Shown here in pieces: positions 8,384 through 16,555 of a stretch of DNA of 64,000 nucleotides; position 1 is the first letter of the stretch, and every line of letters begins with the position of its first letter. The position numbers and the translations under genes are program-made. Source of the DNA: Pseudovibrio japonicus (GTDB lineage: Bacteria > Pseudomonadota > Alphaproteobacteria > Rhizobiales > Stappiaceae); contig NZ_BMXE01000008.1 of assembly GCF_014651595.1 (NCBI RefSeq), positions 124,001 to 188,000 of the forward strand, in the 5' to 3' direction. The notes under the pieces are model-generated. The model saw only the letters and a list, made by a program, of their open reading frames with translations, was not told where the DNA came from and did not search any database.

Positions 8384-10831
8384 ACGCGGCTTCGCCCGCC
8401 GCGTGGCCTCTGCGTCTAGCGGATTATCCGGCCATGGATGTTTGGGGTACTGCCCCTTCATATCCGCCTTGACGTCCGCCCACGAACCTTGCCAGAACCC
8501 CGGCAGATCCTTGGTGATCTGAATAGGCCGCTGAGCAGGGGAGAGCAGCTGCAAGACCAACTGAACCTTCCCTCCGCAGATACACGGGTGCTGAGCCAAC
8601 CCAAACAACTCCTGCACGCGAACAGAAAGCATCGGACCCTGTTCTCCGTCATAATCGATCGGAATGCGTGATCCAGTCGGTACCACAAAGTGGGAGGGTG
8701 CCAGAGTGTCCAGCTGTGTGCTCAGCTCCCACGGAACCAGCGTTGCTAGCGCATCTCCGAGCATACTTGCATCAATCTGCGAGGCAGCGGTTTTCCCCGC
8801 AAGGAACGGACGCAGCCAATCAAAGTCCGTATCCAGAGCCTTGTCGCTCAGATCGGGCCAGTCCTTCCCGGCAGTCTCCCGAAGGTAATTCACTCGCCCG
8901 CGATAACGCAGCTGATCTTTGCTCCACGGTAGGCGAGCCACGCCCTTACGAGCAATCTGCTCCAGCAAGGCATCGGTGATTGCCTCTGGATCAGGATCAG
9001 AGATTTTTTTCTCGTCCAGTACCAGTTTGCCAAGCACCCGCTGCCGAACTGCTTTGATGCCCCCGTCCGGCGTCAACTGCACCTGCTCGTTCTCGCGGAT
9101 GTGCGAGGCAAAACGCGTTTCAAGTTCGTTGAACGAAAGTGGTGCTGCTAACAAAATGCGCGCGCGGGCGGCCGTGCCTGTCACCTCGGCAATGCTCAGA
9201 AACTTCGCGGCATAAAGCGCTTCGCTCTCGTCCAGCTGTGCACCACGGCCATTAGCAAGGCGGAAACTTCCTCGCGCACCGCGCTGCTGAGCAATACGGT
9301 CCGGGTAGGCGAGGCTCAAAATATCGCCCGCATCTTCAAAGTTTGCCCGCTGAGAGGAATGCCCCCCAACCAGCTTCACCCAGCGCTTGGCTTGCGCCCG
9401 TGCTTCTTTTCCACGTGGACTTTGATCCTGCATCAACCGGCGCAGACGATCGCGTAGATCTATAGAGCGGCCACCCAGCCCATGTTCGCCGATAATCACT
9501 GCAATCAGCGAGGCCAGCTCTGCCTGCCCCTCATGTGCTGCCTGCACCAGCATGTGCCCAAGGCGAGGGTGCAACGGCAATCCGGCAAGCTCGCCACCAG
9601 CTTTTGTCAGGCCACCATCCGCATCCAGAGCATCCAACTCTTCAAGCAATTCTTTAGCTTCAGACCATGCCGCCGCAGGAGGAGGGGTCATGAACTTCAA
9701 CTGCGCTGGATCAGCAACACCCCAGTTCGCCACATCAAGCACCAGCCCGGAGAGATCGCTCTCCAGTATCTCGGGCTTCTCGGCAGCAGGCAGAGCCTTG
9801 GTCTGCGCTTCCTCCCACAGCCGATAGCAGATACCCGGTTCCACACGCCCGGCACGGCCCCTGCGTTGTTCCGCTGTTGCGCGTGATACCTTGACCGTTT
9901 CAAGACGGGTCAAGCCAGTCTGCGGGTCATAGCGCGGCACACGCGAAAGCCCGGAATCGATCACGATCCGCACGCCTTCAATGGTCAGGGAGGTCTGCGC
10001 AATTGCCGTGGTTAGCACCACCTTTCGGCGGCCCGATGCGGCAGGACGAACCGCCAGATCCTGTGCCTTACTATCCAGCGCGCCATAAAGCGGTGCAAGG
10101 TCCACATCAGCAGCCACACGCCCTTCCAGTAACGATTGCGTGCGTTTGATCTCACCTTGTCCGGGAAGGAACACCAGCACCGAGCCAGCGTCCTCGGCCA
10201 GTGCAGCACGAACAGCATTTGCCACCTGATCTTCCAGTCTCCGGCGCGGATCACGGCCAATGTAGTGTGTTTCGACTGGATACTGGCGGCCTTTACTCTT
10301 CAGGACTGGTGCATCATCCAGCAGCTTGGAAACCTCGGCAGCATCTAGTGTCGCGGACATGGGTACAATCCGCAGATCCTCCCGCAACGCTCCCTGAACA
10401 TCCAGTGCCAGCGCCAGACCCAGATCCCCATCCATGGAACGCTCATGGTATTCGTCAAACAGAACCGCAGCCACGCCGGAGAGCTCCGGATCATCTAGGA
10501 TCATGCGGGTGAAAACACCTTCGGTCACCACTTCGATACGTGTTTTGCCTGAAACCTTGCTGTCCATCCGCACGCGGTAGCCAACCGTTTCCCCAACCCG
10601 CTCACCAAGTGTATGCGCCATGCGGCGTGCGGCAGCACGAGCAGCAAGGCGGCGTGGTTCAAGCACGATGATCTTGCCATCTTCACGCCAAGGTGCCTCC
10701 AGCAGAGCCAGTGGCACACGGGTTGTCTTACCCGCGCCCGGCTCAGCAACCAGAACTGCATTGGTGCTCTGTTCAAGCGTGGAGAGCAGGTCCGGCAGAA
10801 TTGCATCGATGGGCAGGGAAGAAGATGTCAT
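8378..10831 (-). CDS. hrpB: ATP-dependent helicase HrpB (DEAH/RHA)
   Basis: About 817 residues, close to the usual 810. Walker A is GAGKTT at about 32-37, the Walker B box is DEYHER (family usually DEFHER), followed by SATLD motif III, the helicase C domain with QRRGRAGR, the HA2 domain and the HrpB C-terminal domain. It is a putative RNA or DNA helicase of poorly known role. The ATG at 10831 preceded by GGAG was preferred to an in-frame TTG at 10858. It may be co-oriented with glk and mgsA but is separated from glk by about 120 bp. Confidence 0.95.
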   Translation of the reverse strand: MTSSSLPIDAILPDLLSTLEQSTNAVLVAEPGAGKTTRVPLALLEAPWREDGKIIVLEPRRLAARAAARRMAHTLGERVGETVGYRVRMDSKVSGKTRIEVVTEGVFTRMILDDPELSGVAAVLFDEYHERSMDGDLGLALALDVQGALREDLRIVPMSATLDAAEVSKLLDDAPVLKSKGRQYPVETHYIGRDPRRRLEDQVANAVRAALAEDAGSVLVFLPGQGEIKRTQSLLEGRVAADVDLAPLYGALDSKAQDLAVRPAASGRRKVVLTTAIAQTSLTIEGVRIVIDSGLSRVPRYDPQTGLTRLETVKVSRATAEQRRGRAGRVEPGICYRLWEEAQTKALPAAEKPEILESDLSGLVLDVANWGVADPAQLKFMTPPPAAAWSEAKELLEELDALDADGGLTKAGGELAGLPLHPRLGHMLVQAAHEGQAELASLIAVIIGEHGLGGRSIDLRDRLRRLMQDQSPRGKEARAQAKRWVKLVGGHSSQRANFEDAGDILSLAYPDRIAQQRGARGSFRLANGRGAQLDESEALYAAKFLSIAEVTGTAARARILLAAPLSFNELETRFASHIRENEQVQLTPDGGIKAVRQRVLGKLVLDEKKISDPDPEAITDALLEQIARKGVARLPWSKDQLRYRGRVNYLRETAGKDWPDLSDKALDTDFDWLRPFLAGKTAASQIDASMLGDALATLVPWELSTQLDTLAPSHFVVPTGSRIPIDYDGEQGPMLSVRVQELFGLAQHPCICGGKVQLVLQLLSPAQRPIQITKDLPGFWQGSWADVKADMKGQYPKHPWPDNPLDAEATRRAKPRK

Positions 10832-10952
10832 GGGCTCCGCGCAAAAAGTAGGCGTCAATCAAAGGAGTGCGGCACGTGTGAAAGAAAATGAATGTGCCAC
10901 ACTCTAAACAACGCAAAGCTGCTTCCAGTCAAATAAGAAGTCGCGCTTGGAT

Positions 10953-11996
10953 CTATATCGAACTCTTGATGTCGTTGCGATGCCAGCTGCGCCCCGTCAG
11001 GTCCACCAGATAATCCTCCGGTGCTCGGGTGTAGGCTGCAAGTCCTTCAAGAGCAGGGCTCTTATGCGTGATAATATAGGTCGGAATAGACTTCATGATA
11101 CTGTCATGCGGTGCTTTGGCCTCAAATGCTGCACGGAACTCTCCCATATGCAACCATTGTGAGATCTTCGGCGGAATGCCGCCGGCCAGATAAACACCGC
11201 CGCGTGCCAGCGTAGTCAGCGCAAAGTCACCGGCCACACGGCCAAGCGCAGCGCAGAACAAGCGCAGCACTTTCTGTGCAACCTCATCACCACCATCAGC
11301 CGCCATCGGGACGTCCGAAGGTTTTTCATAGGTGCGATGCGCGCCATGCGCCTTCAGGACAGCGTTGGCAAGGCGAATAAGCCCTGCACCACAAACTACC
11401 TGCTCAGCGCCAACACGGCCCCCGATACGTTCCAGATGTGGCCAGATACGGTACTCTTCTTCGCTGAGTGGCCCCAGCTCAACATGGCCGCCTTCCCCGG
11501 GAACAGGAATCCACTTGCCGCAGGAGCGGACCATCGCACCAGCGCCAAGGCCAGTACCAGGACCAACAACAAACTTGGTGGCATTGTGCACGGTTGTGCC
11601 GCCGCCAATCTGCTCCAAATCTGTTGGGGCGAGCGAAGGCAGTGCAAGGCCCTGCGCTTCAAAGTCATTGAGCATTACCACCTGCTCCAGACCAAGCTCG
11701 CGGATGAGAGCCGGAGGTTCAATCACCCAGGGTGCATTGGTCAACGCAATCCGGTCGCTGGAAACCGGCGCCGCAACAGCCAGAACCGCAGAGCGTGGCG
11801 CAGCATATCCTTGTTCCAGAACGCCGGCACGGATCGCATCCTGAATGGTTGCGTGTGCTTTTGTCCCTTCCTGACCGCAGAACTTGCTAGGCGCATTGGG
11901 TCCTTCAATCAGTGCAAAGCGCGCATTTGTGCCGCCAATGTCAGCGACAAGCACCGGGTAGGGCAGATTTTCTGTAAGCGGAGCAGAGTGCAGCAT
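10953..11996 (-). CDS. glk: Glucokinase (Glk family)
   Basis: This 347-residue ATP-dependent glucokinase phosphorylates glucose at C6. The phosphate-binding loop VADIGGTNARFAL is near the N-terminus, VGPGTGLGAGAM is the central motif and EGGHVELGP carries the Glu-His pair of the sugar site. It belongs to the non-ROK bacterial glucokinase family. It lies 14 bp downstream of mgsA on the same strand, so both are likely one transcript, linking entry into glycolysis with the methylglyoxal bypass. Confidence 0.95.
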   Translation of the reverse strand: MLHSAPLTENLPYPVLVADIGGTNARFALIEGPNAPSKFCGQEGTKAHATIQDAIRAGVLEQGYAAPRSAVLAVAAPVSSDRIALTNAPWVIEPPALIRELGLEQVVMLNDFEAQGLALPSLAPTDLEQIGGGTTVHNATKFVVGPGTGLGAGAMVRSCGKWIPVPGEGGHVELGPLSEEEYRIWPHLERIGGRVGAEQVVCGAGLIRLANAVLKAHGAHRTYEKPSDVPMAADGGDEVAQKVLRLFCAALGRVAGDFALTTLARGGVYLAGGIPPKISQWLHMGEFRAAFEAKAPHDSIMKSIPTYIITHKSPALEGLAAYTRAPEDYLVDLTGRSWHRNDIKSSI

Positions 11997-12010
11997 TTAT
12001 GAGTTTGACT

Positions 12011-12439
12011 TTATTGTTGGCTGGAAATTTCTGGTGTCTGTGACGACGTGGACAGCCCTGCAAGACGGGCAGACCGTAAAATGATGTCTGCCGTACTGCG
12101 GTTCAAGGCCATCGGAATGTCATAGACAAGCGCCAGACGCATCAGCGCCTTCACGTCCACATCATGTGGCATTGGAGAGAGCGGGTCGACAAAGAAGAAC
12201 AGACCGTCGAGAGCGCGCTCTGCAATCAAAGCGCCGATCTGCTGGTCACCACCAAGCGGGCCACTCTTCATCCGGACGATATCCAGAGATGGGCATGCAT
12301 CATGAATACGACCACCCGTTGTTCCCGTTGCGAAGAGCTTGTAGTCAGCCAGTTTGCTCTCATGCAATTTGGCAAACGCGACCATTTCGTCTTTCTTGGC
12401 ATCGTGGGCGATTAGGGCGAGAGTTCTGCGCTCGGTCAT
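12011..12439 (-). CDS. mgsA: Methylglyoxal synthase
   Basis: This 142-residue cytosolic enzyme converts dihydroxyacetone phosphate to methylglyoxal and phosphate. Family motifs are clear: [12 protein letters not shown] at the N-terminus, ATGTTGGRI phosphate loop, [12 protein letters not shown] with its catalytic Asp, and [15 protein letters not shown] with the catalytic His and Asp. A GGAG site sits about 6 nt before the ATG. It heads the mgsA-glk pair. A 40-bp inverted-repeat element lies about 80 bp upstream. Confidence 0.96.
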   Translation of the reverse strand: MTERRTLALIAHDAKKDEMVAFAKLHESKLADYKLFATGTTGGRIHDACPSLDIVRMKSGPLGGDQQIGALIAERALDGLFFFVDPLSPMPHDVDVKALMRLALVYDIPMALNRSTADIILRSARLAGLSTSSQTPEISSQQ

Positions 12440-12517
12440 TTTGGCTCCGTCAACACGTCGCTGGTGCGCATCCCCAAACGGTGGTTCCGTTTTCCCAAAG
12501 GGATACGCCCAACAAAA

Positions 12518-12559
12518 ACTTAGAGCTTGCCTGAAAGTATACGCGACATGCTCTAAGCT
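12518..12559. repeat. Intergenic palindromic repeat upstream of mgsA
   Basis: CTTAGAGC at 12520-12527 and GCTCTAAG at 12550-12557 form a perfect 8-bp inverted repeat around a 22-nt spacer. Read on the minus strand its edge is TAGAGCATGTCGCG, like the end of the short dispersed intergenic repeats I know from rhizobial and related genomes. Part of it (ACGCRACATGCTCTARG) recurs at 57661. Assignment to that family is from memory and not tested. Confidence 0.5.
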
Positions 12560-12698
12560 TCTTGAGATGACCTATCCTTTAGCGCGTCTTGACAGGCTTT
12601 GAAAGAGCCAACATGCGCCGTTTGTGCCTGATATTTAAGCGGCGACAAACAGCAGCAGGTCATACACAGGTTTCCGCAACCAGTTGGTGTGCTCACCG

Positions 12699-13523
12699 TC
12701 AGTCAAACAGGGAGCACATGACCATATCTCTGCGCGACTTGGCGCGGATCAGTTTGGGCTGGTCATCCACAAGGCCAGCAATCTCGAGCACAAGTTTCAT
12801 GCGGATTGCATCGCTGAAGCCTTCTTTGGAGCGCACGGGAATCGAGAATGCGCCCGGTCCACCAATCACACAGTCCTCGTAATAATGATCCAGATGCAGC
12901 ATGGACTGCCACGAAATGCTCTCTTCCTTCAGCATTAAAGGCAAGCCATTGACTGTAACGCCCTGCGCGATTGCAGCATCGCGGGCCTCGGTGACTGCGC
13001 TGCCCTGATTGTTGGGGCCATCACCAGAGATATCGATGACACGGCGCATGCCGTTATACTGGTTGGCCGTAACAAGATTAACCGCCTGTGTCAGGGCAGA
13101 AGAGATGGATGTGCGTTGCACCCGGCGCAAAGGAGCCTCGGCAATTTTACCGGCAAACTCTCCGGCGGATTCCACATCTGAAATCACAGTCCAGTCCGCA
13201 ACGACAAAGTGCTCATCTTTGCCGCCCCATTCCATGTAGGCGACAGCAATGCGGCCGATGGGGCCGTACTTAATCGCATCAAGCACTTCTTCAGAAGTCA
13301 GAGCTGCGATATATCCTTCTCTTTGGACGCGCTGCTCCTCCGGGTCCATGCTCTGCGAAATGTCAACGGCCAGAACCAATTCGAGGTCGACCTCATTGGA
13401 CATGTCGAAGTTCAAAGATGCATGAGTGTTGGATTTCGCCAGGATGGGGGAAGAAAGCAGGAAACCACCAAGTGCGACTGCGCCCGCAATCGCTATGAGG
13501 GGTCTGGTGCACATGGGCCGCAT
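12699..13523 (-). CDS. Exported DUF1194 (VWA-like) protein
   Basis: This 274-residue protein has an N-terminal signal sequence (charged start, hydrophobic core, LAKS cleavage region at about 28-31) and a DUF1194 domain, a bacterial von Willebrand factor A-like fold. The metal-site motif DISQSMD (about 54-60, the DxSxS of MIDAS) and a second Asp in ISGDGPNN are visible. Function is unknown; the fold suggests metal-dependent protein binding in the periplasm. GGAGG lies 7 nt before the ATG. It stands alone, with a long AT-rich upstream region shared with the divergent SorC-type regulator. Confidence 0.88.
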   Translation of the reverse strand: MRPMCTRPLIAIAGAVALGGFLLSSPILAKSNTHASLNFDMSNEVDLELVLAVDISQSMDPEEQRVQREGYIAALTSEEVLDAIKYGPIGRIAVAYMEWGGKDEHFVVADWTVISDVESAGEFAGKIAEAPLRRVQRTSISSALTQAVNLVTANQYNGMRRVIDISGDGPNNQGSAVTEARDAAIAQGVTVNGLPLMLKEESISWQSMLHLDHYYEDCVIGGPGAFSIPVRSKEGFSDAIRMKLVLEIAGLVDDQPKLIRAKSRRDMVMCSLFD

Positions 13524-14201
13524 TGTCAGCCTCCTTTTTTACAAGGTTCAGGATGTCCCGGTCACGACCTCCCACCTCAATTTTTTTATTTTGCTGTAAT
13601 CGGCACTCAGCTAGCGAAAACATGATACATCCATAGTATTCCATAGGTCATCCATGGATGTGGAAGACTATTCACTAGCATTGATATATATAGGGTTGTA
13701 TTAATCTCGCTCCATCAAAACTAATTGTTTGATTTGCCAGTAAATGCATTCTGAAAATTTTGAGGGCACAAATATTGCGCCAGTTAGTGCGTTGAAAATA
13801 TTTTGATTATTTTAAAAATGTTAAAACTTGATGGAATGTTACATAAAGTTGATAATTTTGTTAAGGATCACGTCGTAAAGCGGGTCATTCAACTGAGTCG
13901 CAACCTAAGTAATTTCCGCAAGTACTTCAGCCGAAACTCTTTTATTCTATTAGTATGGTAAAAACAGTGGCTTAGTTCATGCGCTTTAAGAATCTGCAAA
14001 TCGCGCTGTTTATTTCCTTGACCTTCGGTTTCTCCTAATGCAAATGTGTCCTTGAAATATTTCTCACGGGGTGAAGAAATATTCCAATCTGATTTGGGAG
14101 GGGTGCCCGGAAGCTCTGAAACTGGGCATTCAGATAGAAATTTGGGAATGGCTTCTGGAGGCATCTCAGTGAAGCCATTTAGGAATAAAAGAGGCTAGAC
14201 C
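13524..14201. promoter_or_regulatory. Long AT-rich divergent intergenic region (678 bp)
   Basis: This is the longest gap in the window and is clearly more AT-rich than its surroundings. It lies between the minus-strand DUF1194 gene and the plus-strand SorC-type regulator. A perfect 12-bp palindrome CATCCATGGATG is at 13649-13660, about 125 bp upstream of the DUF1194 gene, with CATCCATAG a little to its left. The stretch 13785-13870 is very AT-rich and could hold promoters and operators of the nucleoside block. A 91-codon minus ORF at 13889-14164 has no ribosome binding site and no recognisable composition, so I leave it uncalled. Confidence 0.5.
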
Positions 14202-15182
14202 ATGAAGGCAGACGAATGGACCACATCCTTGGCCATTAGAGCCGCTTGGATGTCTTTCATCGGCCGAAGCACGCAAGGGGAGATTGCGGGTCGTCTTGGG
14301 GTTTCTCCTGCAAAGGTTCATCGCCTAATAGCACATGCTCAAAAAGAAGGCTTGATAAAATTTCATATCGAAGCGCGACCTTCCGAGTGCGTTGAATTAG
14401 AACAGTATCTCTGCAAACGAATGAATCTGGAGAATTGCTTTATTGCTCCGGACCTTGGCAGCGGTGAGGAAGCAGACTCATTTACTGCTGTGTCATCATT
14501 CGCCAGCCAATATCTTCATTCACTTTTCACAACAAACCCGCCTAAACGCATCGGCGTAGGCATGGGTCGCACGCTTCAGTCCACAATCGAGGCGATGCCT
14601 CGTGTTCACGTTCCAGAGCTTGAGCTGCTGTCCGTATCCGGCTCGCTCACCCGCCGCCTCTCTGCCAACCCCTATGATGTTGTGCAGCAGCTTTGTGCAA
14701 AGACAGGCGGCGAGGGATTCTACCTTCCTGTTCCATATATTGCTGAAACGAAAGCAGAAAGAGAAACCTTTCTGTCTCAGGGCGCAGTTCAGGAGCTGCT
14801 CTCCAGAGCAAAAGCGGCCGAGCTGTTCATAATCGGCATCGGATCTGTCGAGAAGGAAGGTCACCTTGTCAAACGCAAGCTGATTACTTCGGAAGAGCGC
14901 GAAGAGCTGCTCGCAAGCGGCGCGTGTTCTGACGTGATGGGCCGGTTTGTCGATATCAACGGCAAGGAAGTGGCCTGTTCTTTGAATGAAAAAGCAGTTG
15001 GACTGCATTTTGATGATGTACGCAAGGCGCATGTCGTTGCGATCGTTGGCGGTTACCGCAAAGCGAAAGCAACACTGGCGGCATTGGCGACCGGCATTAT
15101 CAAGGATTTGATCATCGATGAGGTTTTGGCCAAGGAACTCGTTGGCCTACTAAAAGAGAATGAACTGGAAACAACAAAATAA
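14202..15182 (+). CDS. SorC/DeoR-type transcriptional regulator of nucleoside genes
   Basis: This 326-residue protein has an N-terminal helix-turn-helix (about 24-47, TQGEIAGRLGVSPAKVHRLI) and a SorC-type effector-binding domain of the NagB/RpiA-like fold (about 60-318), as in Bacillus DeoR. Motifs such as GVGMGRTL and the GIGSVEKEGHL region fit that domain. In this family a phosphorylated sugar, here probably deoxyribose-5-phosphate or ribose-phosphate, releases the repressor. It lies just upstream of and co-directional with the BMP transporter and deo genes, so it very likely controls them; the effector is inference. Confidence 0.9.
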   Translation: MKADEWTTSLAIRAAWMSFIGRSTQGEIAGRLGVSPAKVHRLIAHAQKEGLIKFHIEARPSECVELEQYLCKRMNLENCFIAPDLGSGEEADSFTAVSSFASQYLHSLFTTNPPKRIGVGMGRTLQSTIEAMPRVHVPELELLSVSGSLTRRLSANPYDVVQQLCAKTGGEGFYLPVPYIAETKAERETFLSQGAVQELLSRAKAAELFIIGIGSVEKEGHLVKRKLITSEEREELLASGACSDVMGRFVDINGKEVACSLNEKAVGLHFDDVRKAHVVAIVGGYRKAKATLAALATGIIKDLIIDEVLAKELVGLLKENELETTK

Positions 15183-15253
15183 GTTTCGGGGCCAGTTCGT
15201 CTTAAGGGAGAGCCCTTTCCGCTCTACGGGAAGACATAATAAGGAAGAAAACC

Positions 15254-16252
15254 GTGAAAACCACAACAATCCTCGGTGCGATTGCTCTGACAGCAGTGAT
15301 GGCTACTGGTGCTATGGCAGAAGCCTTTAAACCCGCAGTCGTTTATGACTTCGGTGGCCGGAATGACCGGTCTTTCAATGAAGCCGCATACAAAGGTGCA
15401 TTGAAGTTTAAGGAACGCACAGGCGTCAATTTCCGCGATTTCGAGATCCAGAATCCATCTCAGCGTGAACAGGCCCTGCGTAACTTCGCCCGCCGTGGAC
15501 TTGACCCAATCATCACGATTGGTTTTGCTCAGGCAGCTGCTCTGGAAAAAGTTGCAAAGGAATTCCCTGATACCCACTTTGCGATTGTTGATGCTGTTGT
15601 AGACCTGCCAAACGTGCGCTCTATTGTCTTTAAGGAAGGCGAAGGCTCGTTCCTTGTTGGCCTCCTGGCCGCACAGGCGACAGAAACCGACACCATCGGA
15701 TTTGTTGGCGGTATGGACATTCCGCTGATCCGGAAGTTCGCATGTGGTTACAAGCAAGGTGCGAAGTACGCCAATCCTGATATCGAAATCATTGAAAACA
15801 TGACCGGAACCACCGGCGCAGCATGGACTGACCCACTCAAGGGCGGTGAGCTTGCACGCTCACAGTTCGCACGTGGCGCAGACGTTGTGTTCCATGCAGC
15901 AGGCCTCACAGGCACCGGCGTTCTGCAGGCAGCAGCTGATGAAGGCAAGTTCGGTATCGGTGTTGATTCCAACCAGAACTACCTGCATCCAGGCTCAGTT
16001 CTCACCTCAATGATCAAAGGTGTTGATGTTGCTGTCGATAAAACGCTCGTAGACGCACAGGAAGGCAACTGGACTTCAGGTGTTGAAGTTCTTGGTCTCG
16101 CTGAAAACGGTGTTTCTTGGGCGTACGATCAGTATAACGCGCCTCTCATTACTGAAGAGATGAAGTCTGCAGTTGAGCAGGCGAAAATGGATATTATTTC
16201 TGGCAAAGTAGAAGTTCACGATTACATGGTGGATTCTTCCTGTCCGTTCTAA
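15254..16252 (+). CDS. BMP family substrate-binding lipoprotein/periplasmic protein, nucleoside importer
   Basis: This 332-residue periplasmic binding protein of the basic membrane protein (BMP/PnrA) family is the capture component of a nucleoside ABC importer. The signal peptide spans about residues 1-22 (cleavage after AMA); there is no lipobox Cys, so it is soluble. Family features include YDFGGRNDRSFNEAA near the N-terminus and the VVFHAAGLTGTGVLQAA segment. It heads the transporter genes, and a strong hairpin right after the stop probably keeps its mRNA more abundant than that of the ATPase and permeases. Confidence 0.93.
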   Translation: MKTTTILGAIALTAVMATGAMAEAFKPAVVYDFGGRNDRSFNEAAYKGALKFKERTGVNFRDFEIQNPSQREQALRNFARRGLDPIITIGFAQAAALEKVAKEFPDTHFAIVDAVVDLPNVRSIVFKEGEGSFLVGLLAAQATETDTIGFVGGMDIPLIRKFACGYKQGAKYANPDIEIIENMTGTTGAAWTDPLKGGELARSQFARGADVVFHAAGLTGTGVLQAAADEGKFGIGVDSNQNYLHPGSVLTSMIKGVDVAVDKTLVDAQEGNWTSGVEVLGLAENGVSWAYDQYNAPLITEEMKSAVEQAKMDIISGKVEVHDYMVDSSCPF

Positions 16253-16259
16253 TCTAATA

Positions 16260-16290
16260 GAAATGCCCACACGATCTGGTGTGGGCATTT
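16260..16290 (+). terminator. Strong intra-operon hairpin after the binding protein gene
   Basis: AAATGCCCACAC and GTGTGGGCATTT form a perfect 12-bp stem (16261-16272 and 16279-16290) with a 6-nt loop. There is no T-run, so partial termination or protection of the upstream mRNA from 3' decay is more likely than full termination. Such hairpins are common after binding protein genes of ABC operons. Confidence 0.75.
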
Positions 16291-16555
16291 CGCTAAGGGT
16301 TGTTCTTCAGAACGATCACATCTTCAAGGCATGGCGCCGCGAAGGAAAATTTGAGGGACTTGCGCCCCTGTAGCCCGAGTGGAATTTGCAGTCTTTGGGA
16401 GCGAAGGCTGAAAAGGAAATGAGGGAACTACATCGGGATCTGTTCGCTGCTTCCCCTGGGGGCGGGGCGATGTTTTCGAAAAGGTGTACTTCGAAAGCAG
16501 GAATGAGATCGACGTGCAAGTTATTGATTTGATAGACCAGAAAGGCCGGGCAACA
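16291..16555 (+). other. Leader region of the ABC ATPase gene
   Basis: The gap between the binding protein stop and the chosen ATPase start is 303 nt including the hairpin. Beyond the hairpin I see no further strong structure, no promoter I can defend, and no separate ORF. The ATPase frame is open back to 16484, so part of this region could be coding if an upstream GTG is used. Confidence 0.4.

Noticed and set aside
13889-14164. 91-codon minus-strand ORF in the long AT-rich gap
   Set aside because: No ribosome binding site, no recognisable domain, and it lies in a region whose base composition looks non-coding.
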